64,000 nt of DNA. Source: SOKP01 sp048887165. GTDB lineage: Archaea; Asgardarchaeota; Lokiarchaeia; Sigyniarchaeales; SOKP01. Where the stretch lies: positions 1-64,000 of the forward strand of contig JBHLJZ010000008.1 of the NCBI GenBank assembly GCA_048887165.1. Direction: 5' to 3'. The notes under the pieces were generated by a model. That model saw only the letters and a program-made list of their open reading frames with translations, made no database searches and was not told the DNA's origin. The translations under genes and the position numbers were made by a program. This document shows, one piece after another, positions 35,735 through 44,764 of the stretch (position 1 is the stretch's first letter; every line of letters begins with the position of its first letter).

Positions 35735-35959
35735 ATTTCCACTGGTGAAATACGCAGAAAAAGCACATGGCAGATAATAAAAAATATTTATCAGGCTTTA
35801 GATGATGGAAAATTTCATACAATAAGCGATATATCTCAAATTGCTAATTCAAACTGGAGTACAATTAAAAACCAAATTGAACTTATAAAAATGATCCAAG
35901 ATATGCCAAAACTGGATATTATACATGCCTCAAAGCAAATTTTAGTAAGAAGTTTGTAA
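35735..35959 (+). CDS. Small winged-helix/HTH protein with probable ATT start
   Basis: The frame opens after a TGA at 35726-35728 and encodes about 74 residues from an ATT at 35735. The sequence TWQIIKNIYQALDDGKFHT, then ISDISQIANSNWSTIKNQIEL, is a typical winged-helix DNA-binding pattern (helix 1, helix 2, recognition helix with NWSTIKNQIELI). No in-frame ATG, GTG or TTG precedes this region; a GGTGA sits 6 bases before the ATT. The alternatives are a pseudogene that has lost its start or a frameshift. It follows the TTTAAATA repeat cluster directly and precedes the orphan dehydratase gene by about 230 bp, so it may regulate that gene or itself. Confidence 0.5.
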   Translation: MSTGEIRRKSTWQIIKNIYQALDDGKFHTISDISQIANSNWSTIKNQIELIKMIQDMPKLDIIHASKQILVRSL

Positions 35960-36188
35960 GATAATAGCTTTAAAAATACGATCTTTGTCTAAATCTAATC
36001 AAACAGTTCTTTATCAAAATTTTAGTAAAATTTAGAAGGCAAATTAATTTTTCAAGAGAATTTGAACGGGTGAATGAAAAATTTTATAAAAAGCTCTCAT
36101 AAATTTTATTACAAAAATTTGATTACTTTTAAATTATAATTAATGAAAAGTCCATAATTATTATATCCTTCAAGGAGTCCTATCAGAA

Positions 36189-37538
36189 ATGAGCATTTAT
36201 GCTGATGATGTTGTAAGTTTTACTTCCGTTTTAAAAATGGCATATAATTTTTTAACTGGAAGAGATTTCTTAAAGAGAAAGAAGTCAAGAGAAAAAAAGA
36301 AGATCATTTCGGTAGCATTAGGTTTTCCTGATTTGGTATTTGCAGTAAATGCTGTTCCTGTGTTTCCTATAAGGATGGAATCTTTTAAAATAGATACTGT
36401 TTTAATGGCTCTAAATTCTGCCACTAGTGTCTTAGGTTGGGATTTAACCTCAAAATTTTTGGATATAGCAAGGAAAATTGATTTTTTAAAATTAGTTGAC
36501 GGTACTTTAGACAATGTAATTAAGTCTATCAATGATAAATATAATTTGATGTATGAATTGGGCATTGAGAATGGGATTCCTTCTGAACTTTGCTATGGAG
36601 TTAATGCATTATATGGAATGCATAAATCAGTTGGAATTAATTTAGACGCTAATCTAAACTTTGCTATGCGTTGTAGTGAGTGGAATAAATATTCTGAATC
36701 TCTAAATTCTCTTGTTCCTAATCAAGTTTGGTTAGAAATGCCTCCTAAAGACATTGAAGATGAAGAGAAAGCAATAGAATTAATTAAGGGGAATCTGAAT
36801 AAAACAATTAACGAATTGGAGTCTATAACTGGTAATGTTGTTACAGATGAAAGTTTGAAAAAACAATTTCGTATAGGAAATCAAGTAAAAAGGTTTTATA
36901 AAACAATTCTATATGAAATAAGTGCTTCAAATTTTTATCCTTGTAATCCAGCAACATTTTCTGAAATTTTAGCTCTATTAACAATTTCATTTCAAGACTA
37001 CAATTCTAATGCTCAGAGATATTTGGAAAATATGAGTCAATTAGTAAAGGAAATGAGAGAACGAATCAAAAAAGGAATAGGTATGGATGTCTCTAATAGA
37101 CCAAGAATCATTTTAGCACCGATTTTTGGGGGATGGGAACCAAGAACTCATGAAATTATATATAATTTAGGAGGTCGAATAATTTATGCTGATTGGGATA
37201 TTTTAGGTTTCTTAGAAGAAATCCCTGTGTCCAAAAATTCTGATCCTCTTGAAGATTATGCCCGTTTCTTATTTGATGCTTTAAATAAAGGAATTGGTTG
37301 TGATAAAGAAAATCTAACTAAATCATACTTAGATGCTGCCAGAAATATGGAAATTGATGGTTTTATTTTTAATCAAGTATATGGATGTGAGTCAATCTCT
37401 AATTTTTATATAGATATAAAGAAAAAGATTAAAAATGAGCTTGATATTCCCGCAACCGCTATTACGTTTAAGAAAATTGGAGAAAACGTTGATCTAATTC
37501 AAAACCAATTAGAGTCCTTTATGGCAATATTTAAGTAA
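36189..37538 (+). CDS. Orphan 2-hydroxyacyl-CoA dehydratase subunit paralogue
   Basis: The 449-residue protein is a close paralogue of the subunit at 28314..29669. It keeps the cysteine segments SELCYGVNALYG, AMRCSEWNKY and QVYGCESIS, the CNPATFSEILALL block, and the ending IGENVDLIQNQLESFMAIF. No activase or second subunit accompanies it, so it must borrow them, for example from 26291..28310, or act alone. An AAGGAG site lies at 36172-36177. It is divergent from the B12-binding/opine pair, with the HTH gene and TTTAAATA repeats between them. A share in the same pathway is inferred from position. Confidence 0.78.
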   Translation: MSIYADDVVSFTSVLKMAYNFLTGRDFLKRKKSREKKKIISVALGFPDLVFAVNAVPVFPIRMESFKIDTVLMALNSATSVLGWDLTSKFLDIARKIDFLKLVDGTLDNVIKSINDKYNLMYELGIENGIPSELCYGVNALYGMHKSVGINLDANLNFAMRCSEWNKYSESLNSLVPNQVWLEMPPKDIEDEEKAIELIKGNLNKTINELESITGNVVTDESLKKQFRIGNQVKRFYKTILYEISASNFYPCNPATFSEILALLTISFQDYNSNAQRYLENMSQLVKEMRERIKKGIGMDVSNRPRIILAPIFGGWEPRTHEIIYNLGGRIIYADWDILGFLEEIPVSKNSDPLEDYARFLFDALNKGIGCDKENLTKSYLDAARNMEIDGFIFNQVYGCESISNFYIDIKKKIKNELDIPATAITFKKIGENVDLIQNQLESFMAIFK

Positions 37539-37573
37539 ATATATATTTTGAAGGAAAAGTAAAGAGTGAGGAT

Positions 37574-38152
37574 TTATTTTCTAAATAAATCGGAAGGTTT
37601 CATTAAGTGTGGTTCATCTTCTTCGTCATCTTTCTTTTTCTTCTTTGGAATGTAACCATAAACTTCAGTTTCTTCTGAAGTTGTAGATTGTGTTTGAGAA
37701 GGGGTAAGATTTATTCCAGCTGTTATAGGTTCAGGTTGTTGACCTACAGGAATGCTTTGAGGACCAACTGGTATCTCAACACTTGTTGATCCTTTTAAGA
37801 TTTTCAATTCACTCAAGACTTTTTCTAAATTCATTGATTGAACACTTTTGTTCATAGTATCCATAATTTCTTGTAATGATTTAGAAGTCTCTCTCAATCC
37901 TTTAGGATTAATACCCGTTAATAATGAATCTAAATTGTTATTTATATTTTCATTTAATTCTTTAAGTGATTCTAAAACAGTAGACCAATGTTTATTCATC
38001 TGAGATTCTATGGCGCCAATCATTTTAATGGTTTCATTCATAAAATTAACGTGTGCTTCATACCTTTCTTCGTCTTTTGCACGCAAATCAGAAATCAACA
38101 TAATTAATTTACGCAGAGCTTCTTTCTCTTCACTCATTTTATTAGCCGACAC
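37574..38152 (-). CDS. Coiled-coil hypothetical protein with low-complexity C-terminus
   Basis: The 192-residue protein has a helical N-terminal two-thirds (heptad-like LISDLRAKDEERYEAHVNFM, then ESLKELNENINNNLDSLL), then a Pro/Gln/Thr-rich stretch (PVGPQSIPVGQQPEP) and an acidic-basic tail PKKKKKDDEEDEPH. No membrane segment, signal peptide or catalytic motif is seen. It converges on the orphan dehydratase gene and is divergent from the GH13 gene. The function is unknown. Confidence 0.5.
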   Translation of the reverse strand: MSANKMSEEKEALRKLIMLISDLRAKDEERYEAHVNFMNETIKMIGAIESQMNKHWSTVLESLKELNENINNNLDSLLTGINPKGLRETSKSLQEIMDTMNKSVQSMNLEKVLSELKILKGSTSVEIPVGPQSIPVGQQPEPITAGINLTPSQTQSTTSEETEVYGYIPKKKKKDDEEDEPHLMKPSDLFRK

Positions 38153-38313
38153 TTATAATTTTTCTTTATTATACTTATGATTATTTAAAAATTTATATAT
38201 ATTTATTTTTCACATAAGGAAGGAATATGTATTAAAGAATTGATTTAAATTATTTTATAAAGAAAGCGAGATAAATAATAATCATTATAAATTCCAATAA
38301 GTACAATATTATA

Positions 38314-39804
38314 ATGTCAAAATTTAATGTAAAGTGGCCTAAAAATCCAAGAATTTTAGAAATTAATACATGGCCTTGGTTACATAGCTTATCAGAGATC
38401 CATGGACACGAAATAAAACTTGATAATATACCAGTTCAGTTGATAGATCAAGAATTAGCTTTTTTTGATGCTATATGGTTAATGGGTATATGGGAAAGAA
38501 GTCCAAAAGGAAGGGATATAGCTATAAATCATGAAGGCTTACAAGAAGAGTATCGTAAGGCCTTGAGATATTTTAATACTGAAGATGTTATTGGTTCGCC
38601 TTATTCTATTTATTATTATCATGTTGATTCTCACTACGGTCGGGCAGAGGCTTTAGAATCTTTTCGCAAAGATTTAGCAGAAAGAGACTTATTACTAATT
38701 CTTGATTATGTCCCTAATCATGTTTCAATCGATCATTTATGGACACTCGAAAAATCCGATGTATTTATTAAGGGGACTATACAAGATCAAATGACGAAAC
38801 CTTACGAATTCTTTTCTGTGGGTAATATAGTGTACGCTCATGGTCGTGACCCTAACTTTCCTCCATGGACTGATACAGTTCAGATTAATGCTTTTTCAAA
38901 AGAAGCAAGAGAAAAGGCAATAAATACCCTTCTAAGCATTGCAAAACAGTGTGATGGTGTGAGATGCGACATGGCAATGTTGATGTTAAATGAAATTTTT
39001 GTTCGTAATTGGGGAGAAAAAGCGGGTTCAGTTCCTGAGAAAGATTTCTGGGAAGAAGTGATACCTGCTGTCAAAGAAAAGTATCCAGATTTTATATTTA
39101 TTGGAGAAGTATATTGGGATATGGAATGGAAACTTATGCAACAAGGTTTTGATTATTGCTATGATAAGCGATTGTATGAAAGATTAGCTAATGAAAATGC
39201 CCAAAATATTACTGAACATCTTAAAGGAGATTTAGATTTTCAAAAAAAGTTAGTAAGATTTATTGAAAATCATGATGAACAAAGAGCTGTCTCTGTTTTT
39301 GGAGAAGAAGCTTCAAAAGCTGCTGCAATGATCGCGTTGACTCTACCTGGTGCTAGGTTAATCTATGAGGGTCAACTACATGGATATGAAATCAAATTAC
39401 CTGTTCAACTTGGAAGAAGTCCAACCGAAGAAGGTAATATCGATATAATGGATTTTTACAATAATTTTCTAGAAATTTGGCCAGGTAGAGAATTTAGTGA
39501 AGCTAAATGGGCACTTTGTGAAGTTAAATCAGTTAGTCCCGATGATTCCTCATTTAAAAATATAATTTCATACCATTGGCATACAGCAAATCAAGATTTA
39601 TTAATTGTTGTTAATTACAGTTTGAATTCATCAAAAGCACATGTAAAAGTTAAAGGTTTAGAATATGGTCTTTCAAATTGGAATTTTTCAGATAAATTAA
39701 ATAAAAAAGAATATACATATAAAGGAAAAGATTTAGATGAAAATGGACTATATGTTGCATTAGATGCTTGGAAAGGTCATATATTTGAAATAAAAAAGCA
39801 ATAA
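38314..39804 (+). CDS. GH13 alpha-amylase family glycosidase
   Basis: The 496-residue protein has the four conserved GH13 regions in order: LLLILDYVPNHVS (region I), CDGVRCDMAML with the nucleophile Asp, FIGEVYWD with the general acid Glu, and FIENHDEQRA with the transition-state Asp. It begins ILEINTWPWL, and the C-terminal all-beta domain (about residues 400-495) ends GLYVALDAWKGHIFEI. There is no signal peptide, so it should act inside the cell on alpha-glucans or glucosides. Its substrate is not predictable; the N-terminus resembles cytosolic sucrose/maltodextrin-type enzymes. It converges on glmS after 9 bp. Confidence 0.85.
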   Translation: MSKFNVKWPKNPRILEINTWPWLHSLSEIHGHEIKLDNIPVQLIDQELAFFDAIWLMGIWERSPKGRDIAINHEGLQEEYRKALRYFNTEDVIGSPYSIYYYHVDSHYGRAEALESFRKDLAERDLLLILDYVPNHVSIDHLWTLEKSDVFIKGTIQDQMTKPYEFFSVGNIVYAHGRDPNFPPWTDTVQINAFSKEAREKAINTLLSIAKQCDGVRCDMAMLMLNEIFVRNWGEKAGSVPEKDFWEEVIPAVKEKYPDFIFIGEVYWDMEWKLMQQGFDYCYDKRLYERLANENAQNITEHLKGDLDFQKKLVRFIENHDEQRAVSVFGEEASKAAAMIALTLPGARLIYEGQLHGYEIKLPVQLGRSPTEEGNIDIMDFYNNFLEIWPGREFSEAKWALCEVKSVSPDDSSFKNIISYHWHTANQDLLIVVNYSLNSSKAHVKVKGLEYGLSNWNFSDKLNKKEYTYKGKDLDENGLYVALDAWKGHIFEIKKQ

Positions 39805-39813
39805 TTTCCCTTA

Positions 39814-41670
39814 TTAATGTACTGTAACTGTTTTCGCTAAATTTAAAGGTTGATCGGGATCTAAATTATGTTTTAAAGCAGCATAATAGGAAAGCAACTG
39901 TAATGCTGAGATGAATGTTATTGGACTGAAAATAGTGTGATATTTATCTGAAGGTTGAGGAATTCTTATTGTTATATCACTTAAATTGGTAATAACCTCA
40001 TCACTCTCTACTACAACAGAAATTATTTTTCCTCCTCTTGCTTTAAATTCCATTACATTCCCGACTAATCTTTGATAAGTTTCGTCTGGGGGTGCAATAA
40101 AAATAATGGGAAATCCTTCTCTCACTAAAGAGATTGGTCCATGTTTAGCATGTGCAGCTGAATAGCCTTCAATAAAACGACACGCAACTTCTTTTAGTTT
40201 TAAACCCCCCTCCTTCGCAGTTGCTATTGAAACTCCACGAGCTAGGTAAAAGAAATTATGACTTTTATCTAAATTATCAACAATAGTTTTTATTAGATTA
40301 ACGTTATTTTCTAAAAACTCTTCAATAATATCTGGTGTTGATTGTAATGCCTGAAAATATTTATCTATTTCTTCTTTAGATCTCATCTTTCTCAATTTTG
40401 CTATTTCAAGGGCAATTAATGCTAATGTTAAGACTTGTGTACAATAAGTCTTTGTAGCAGCAACACCTATTTCTGGCCCTGCTTGGGTCACAATTACGTG
40501 ATCTGAATAACGAGTAAGTGTTGATCCTACAACATTGGTGATACAGAGAACAGAAACTTTATTTTTTAGTTTATCTTTTGCCCATCTTATTGCTTCAATA
40601 GTATCGACAGTCTCACCAGATTGAGAGATAGCAATAATAACTGAATCTTCATGTAATGCACTCCCGAGTTGAGTTTGAAATTCAGAACATTCAATTGCTT
40701 GAATATATTTATCGAGAAATTTAGTGATAATAAATTTTCCTGCTAATGAAGCATAAAATGAAGTACCAGCAGCAGTTATGTAGATGTTCTTTGCAGACCA
40801 TAATATCCTTGCAAACTCTCTTAGTACTTCTTTAGATATTTTCATAGTGCGCCTCATTGCACTTGGTTCTTCGTAAATCTCTTTTAACATAAAATGTTCA
40901 AATCCACCTTTCTCTGCGGCATCAATACTCCAATCTATTTGTTGGATTTCTTTTTCTTTTGGTATAGTGCAATTATTAAGATCAAAAAATTCGATACTTC
41001 CAGGATGCAATATCGCCATTTCATCATCATCTAATATAAAACATTTTCGAGTATATGGCAAAAAAGCGGGAATGTCAGAGGCGCAATAACTTGATTTACC
41101 CTCTTCTATTCCAATTACGATAGGAGATTCTTTTCTTACAGCAATTATCATATTTGGATAATCAGCATGACAAATTGCTACTCCATATGCTCCCTTACAT
41201 TGATTTATAGCCTCTGCAACCGCTTCTTTAAAAAGTAAACCCTTTTTCATATAATCTTCTATTAAATGAGGAATAATCTCTGTGTCAGTATCAGATCTAA
41301 AAATATGACCCTTTGAGAGTAAAATTTCTTTTAGTTCAATGAAATTTTCAAGAATACCATTATGAATTACTGCAATTTTATCCGAGCAATCTAGATGAGG
41401 ATGACTATTAATTTTTGTTGGAGCACCATGTGTGGCCCATCTAGTATGGGCTAGTGCAATTTTTGCTCCATTAGGAAATTCATCTAATCTAATTTTTTTA
41501 TGAATTTCATCAATTTTTCCAGCATCCTTTTTAATATACAATTGTGAATTGTATTGTGTAACGATACCGCAAGAATCATATCCACGATATTCTAGTCTTT
41601 TTATTCCTTCTAAAGCAATTTTTCCAACTGAAATTTCTTGATTTGTAACTATTCCAAAGATACCACACAA
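39814..41670 (-). CDS. glmS: Glutamine--fructose-6-phosphate aminotransferase (isomerizing)
   Basis: The 618-residue enzyme makes glucosamine-6-phosphate from fructose-6-phosphate and glutamine, the first step to UDP-GlcNAc. The N-terminal glutaminase has catalytic Cys2 (MCGIFGI), RGYDSCGI, HTRWATHG and DTEIIPHLI. The C-terminal half has two SIS domains with AAGTSFYASL, ISQSGETVDT and the end LAKTVTV. Translation begins at TTG 41670 directly before the Cys2 codon. The upstream spacer 41671-41904 lies between glmS and a divergent SIS-domain gene, so both may be regulated from it. Confidence 0.96.
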   Translation of the reverse strand: MCGIFGIVTNQEISVGKIALEGIKRLEYRGYDSCGIVTQYNSQLYIKKDAGKIDEIHKKIRLDEFPNGAKIALAHTRWATHGAPTKINSHPHLDCSDKIAVIHNGILENFIELKEILLSKGHIFRSDTDTEIIPHLIEDYMKKGLLFKEAVAEAINQCKGAYGVAICHADYPNMIIAVRKESPIVIGIEEGKSSYCASDIPAFLPYTRKCFILDDDEMAILHPGSIEFFDLNNCTIPKEKEIQQIDWSIDAAEKGGFEHFMLKEIYEEPSAMRRTMKISKEVLREFARILWSAKNIYITAAGTSFYASLAGKFIITKFLDKYIQAIECSEFQTQLGSALHEDSVIIAISQSGETVDTIEAIRWAKDKLKNKVSVLCITNVVGSTLTRYSDHVIVTQAGPEIGVAATKTYCTQVLTLALIALEIAKLRKMRSKEEIDKYFQALQSTPDIIEEFLENNVNLIKTIVDNLDKSHNFFYLARGVSIATAKEGGLKLKEVACRFIEGYSAAHAKHGPISLVREGFPIIFIAPPDETYQRLVGNVMEFKARGGKIISVVVESDEVITNLSDITIRIPQPSDKYHTIFSPITFISALQLLSYYAALKHNLDPDQPLNLAKTVTVH

Positions 41671-41904
41671 TGGCCTGGTTCACTCAAAAGATTGGTTTAT
41701 TTTTTTATTATTTATTCTATAGTTTAACTAATTTCAAACCTTTATTAAAATTTTGAAATTTATTTTAATTTGTATTAATTTAATGTAAATAAATTAAAAA
41801 ATAATGATATGTGATCTAAATTTATCTTAAAATTATTCAAAAAGTATCTTTAAGTATAAATTATATTCATACTACCTATAATCAATTCAAAAAATATCCT
41901 TAAT

Positions 41905-43029
41905 GTGAGAATAGATTTGAATCAAAATCAAGAAAGTGAAAATAACAAGGTATTAGGTGAATTTACTCAAAAAGAAATATTTGATATACCAAATGCTTTA
42001 AAGAGAGTTACAAGGCAAAAAGAATTAGTTAATAAAATAGCAAGAGAGCTCGTAAGAAGAGAAACAAAACATATTTTTCTAATTGGAGCAGGGAGTTCTT
42101 ATCATGCTGGATTCGCTATGTCTTATATGTTTAATAAACTGACAAATATTCCCACATTCACAGAATTCTCAATGGAATTTCAATTCTTAGTAAAACCTAT
42201 ACTTAATAAAAAGGATTGCGTCATTGGGTTGTCTCAAAGCGGAGAAACTAAAGATACTATTGAATCTACTAAAATTGCTAATGATATTGGTTGTATGACG
42301 ATAGGAGTCACAAATAATTTGCATTCTGAATTAGCAATAATTTGTGATTTCAATATAAGTCTGGAATGTGAAGAAGAAAAGTCTGTATTAGCTACAAAAA
42401 CTTATGTATCAGAATTAGCTATATTAGCTATGCTTTCTCTTGAGATTGGAAGAGAAAATAAATCAATATCAAATGAAGATTATAATAGGATCTGGGTTGA
42501 GTTGATAAGGATCCCTGACCGAATTTATTCGGTATTACCAATATTACATGAAAGAATTAAGGAATATTCACAGTATTTTAAATTTGCTAAATTCTGTTTT
42601 ATTCTTGGAAGTGGTCCTGACTATGCAACAGCAATGGAAGCAGCTTTAAAATTGAAGGAAGGAGCAAGAATATATGGACAAGCTTATTCTACAGCAGAAT
42701 TTCCTCATGGTCCAATTACGTTAGCAGATTCAAATACTTGTATTTTAGCAATTATACCCCATGAAAAGGATAAAAGAAAAGATAATTTATTAAATCTTTT
42801 AAAAAGGATTAAAGAAAGGAAAGCAACAATATTTGGAGTGTATGAATCGATAGAAAATGAAGAAAAACCAGAATCTATTGATTACGGAATCCAAGTTCCA
42901 AATACTCTAAATGATCTACAACCTTTAATCATGATATTAGCAATTCAACTTTTAACCTTAGAAGTATCACGAATTAATGGAATTAATTGTGATACTCCAA
43001 AGTTCTTATCAAAAGTGTCAGGAATATAG
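41905..43029 (+). CDS. Stand-alone SIS-domain protein (GlmS isomerase-like or GlcN6P deaminase-like)
   Basis: The 374-residue protein has the two-SIS layout of the GlmS C-terminal half but no glutaminase domain: FLIGAGSSYHAGFAMSYMF, VIGLSQSGETKDTIES, LATKTYVSELAIL and ALKLKEGARIYGQAYSTAEFPHGP. Archaeal relatives include the GlmD-type glucosamine-6-phosphate deaminase and AgaS-like proteins. Deamination, isomerisation or regulation of the neighbouring hexosamine pathway are all possible. It starts at GTG 41905 (the overlapping ATG at 41903 is followed by a stop). It faces glmS across a shared promoter region and converges on the mutase gene. Confidence 0.8.
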   Translation: MRIDLNQNQESENNKVLGEFTQKEIFDIPNALKRVTRQKELVNKIARELVRRETKHIFLIGAGSSYHAGFAMSYMFNKLTNIPTFTEFSMEFQFLVKPILNKKDCVIGLSQSGETKDTIESTKIANDIGCMTIGVTNNLHSELAIICDFNISLECEEEKSVLATKTYVSELAILAMLSLEIGRENKSISNEDYNRIWVELIRIPDRIYSVLPILHERIKEYSQYFKFAKFCFILGSGPDYATAMEAALKLKEGARIYGQAYSTAEFPHGPITLADSNTCILAIIPHEKDKRKDNLLNLLKRIKERKATIFGVYESIENEEKPESIDYGIQVPNTLNDLQPLIMILAIQLLTLEVSRINGINCDTPKFLSKVSGI

Positions 43030-43037
43030 ACTTAATG

Positions 43038-44462
43038 TTATATTAAATTTAATTCTTTCATATTTTCTAATGCTAAAGAATTAATATTTTTTGTAGATTC
43101 TAGATCTACGTTAGATTCTCCAGAGATTCTAAGGTATGGACTGGTTCCAGATCTTCGAATAAGAATCCAACCGTCTTCATAATCGAACCGACATCCATCC
43201 ATTCTATTTATATTTTTGACTTTTTTTTGTAAAATATCAAAAGTATTTTTCATTTTTTCAATGATTTTTTCATTAATTTCATCTGTGAAAGGAACATCTT
43301 TTTTCAATTTAAATTTGTCAGCATAATATGGGTAATTTGGGATATCTTTAAGTAATACTTTCAAACTTTTTTCTTCATTGACTATCATCTGTAATATTTT
43401 TGCAATTGTTACTATAGAATCAGGTCCATAGTGTACATCTGGCCAAATATATGTTCCTGAAGTTTCGCCCCCCAAAAAACCTCCAAGTTCTTTTAAAGCA
43501 ATAGCAACTTTAATATCTCCTACTTCAGTTCTTATAACTTCACAACCTAGCGGATTCAACACATCCTCAATTAAGCTAGAAGAATTAATAGGGGTAACTA
43601 CTTTCAAATTATCTTTAGGAATTTTATCCTTGGACTTTTGAATAAAATATTTTGCCATTAGAGCAAGCAATCTAATGGGATCAATTATCTCGCCATCTTC
43701 GTCTAAAAAAATAACTCTATCGGCATCTCCATCAAGAGCTATACCGATATCTTCTTGAGAAGAAGTTTTTAAAAAATTAGATATTTGGATTAAATTTTCT
43801 TTACTTGGTTCAGAAAGACGGCCGGGAAATCTTCCATCCATTTGAGCATTAATAGATACAATATTGATATTATATTTACTTAACAATTTTGGAACAATTT
43901 CACATCCAGAACCATTTCCAGGGTCTACGATCACGTTTAATTTACTTCCATCAAAATTAATATGCTCCGTTATAACTCTTATATGAATATCGTTGATATC
44001 ATTGATATGAGTAACTTTACCAATTTGATGCCACTCTATTTGAGCAAAAGATTTTTCATTATAGATTCTTTCAATCTCTTCTTCCTGATTTGGTGAAAAT
44101 CCTACTCCAGATGTATTCCATAATTTTAGTCCAATATATTCTGGAGTATTGTGACTTGCAGTTATCATTACAGATGCATCAGCATTTAGATGCTTTGATG
44201 ACATTGCTAATGTTGGTGTTGTTACTATTCCGAGAGTTTTTATAGTGCAACCAGTACTAACCAAGCCTGATATCAGAGCATACTCAATGGGTAATGCAGA
44301 AGTTCGAATATCTTTTCCTATTACTACCGATCCTCCATTTAAGTAAGTGCCTAACGCTAATCCTACTTCTAAAGCCATTTGAGGAGTAAACATGATGTCT
44401 GATTCAGAATAATTCTGAAAAATCCGTCTAATTCCTGAAGTACCAAAAATATTAATTGTCAT
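43038..44462 (-). CDS. glmM: Phosphoglucosamine mutase / phosphohexomutase
   Basis: The 474-residue enzyme has all active-site loops: phosphoserine loop TASHNTPEY (Ser103), metal loop LDGDADR, sugar loop GGETSGTYIWP and phosphate loop RRSGTSPYLRI. It interconverts glucosamine-6-phosphate and glucosamine-1-phosphate, or works as a phosphoglucomutase or phosphomannomutase, since archaeal members overlap in specificity. Clustering with glmS favours phosphoglucosamine. The stop lies 8 bp from the converging SIS gene. It contrasts with the degraded homologue at 1307..2686. Confidence 0.88.
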   Translation of the reverse strand: MTINIFGTSGIRRIFQNYSESDIMFTPQMALEVGLALGTYLNGGSVVIGKDIRTSALPIEYALISGLVSTGCTIKTLGIVTTPTLAMSSKHLNADASVMITASHNTPEYIGLKLWNTSGVGFSPNQEEEIERIYNEKSFAQIEWHQIGKVTHINDINDIHIRVITEHINFDGSKLNVIVDPGNGSGCEIVPKLLSKYNINIVSINAQMDGRFPGRLSEPSKENLIQISNFLKTSSQEDIGIALDGDADRVIFLDEDGEIIDPIRLLALMAKYFIQKSKDKIPKDNLKVVTPINSSSLIEDVLNPLGCEVIRTEVGDIKVAIALKELGGFLGGETSGTYIWPDVHYGPDSIVTIAKILQMIVNEEKSLKVLLKDIPNYPYYADKFKLKKDVPFTDEINEKIIEKMKNTFDILQKKVKNINRMDGCRFDYEDGWILIRRSGTSPYLRISGESNVDLESTKNINSLALENMKELNLI

Positions 44463-44764
44463 TTTAATACTACTAAAATAAGTTAATAGAAAAAATCTTT
44501 TAATTGCTGATGTAGAATAAAATTATTCATCCATATTAAATTTATTTTAGCTTTAATTGTAAATTGCGGCTATATATATATTTTATAATCAAAATTAAAG
44601 TAATTGATTTTTCATAAAAATGCAAAAAGCATTAACTAAAATATTTCCTAGTTTTTATTGAGGCTTTTTTTTTAGAAGGGTAAAATATTAATTTTTTCGG
44701 TCTTTTTCTATACTATAAGTAGTAGTTTAAAATCTATTAAAATAAAGCTTAATATTGAATTTTA
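44463..44764. other. Gene-free AT-rich spacer between divergent genes
   Basis: The 302 bp between the divergent mutase gene and the helical protein at 44765 are very AT-rich, with a TATATATATTTTATAA stretch near 44570 and a run of nine T near 44665. It should hold two promoters, but I cannot single them out. No RNA gene or repeat was seen. Confidence 0.4.
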
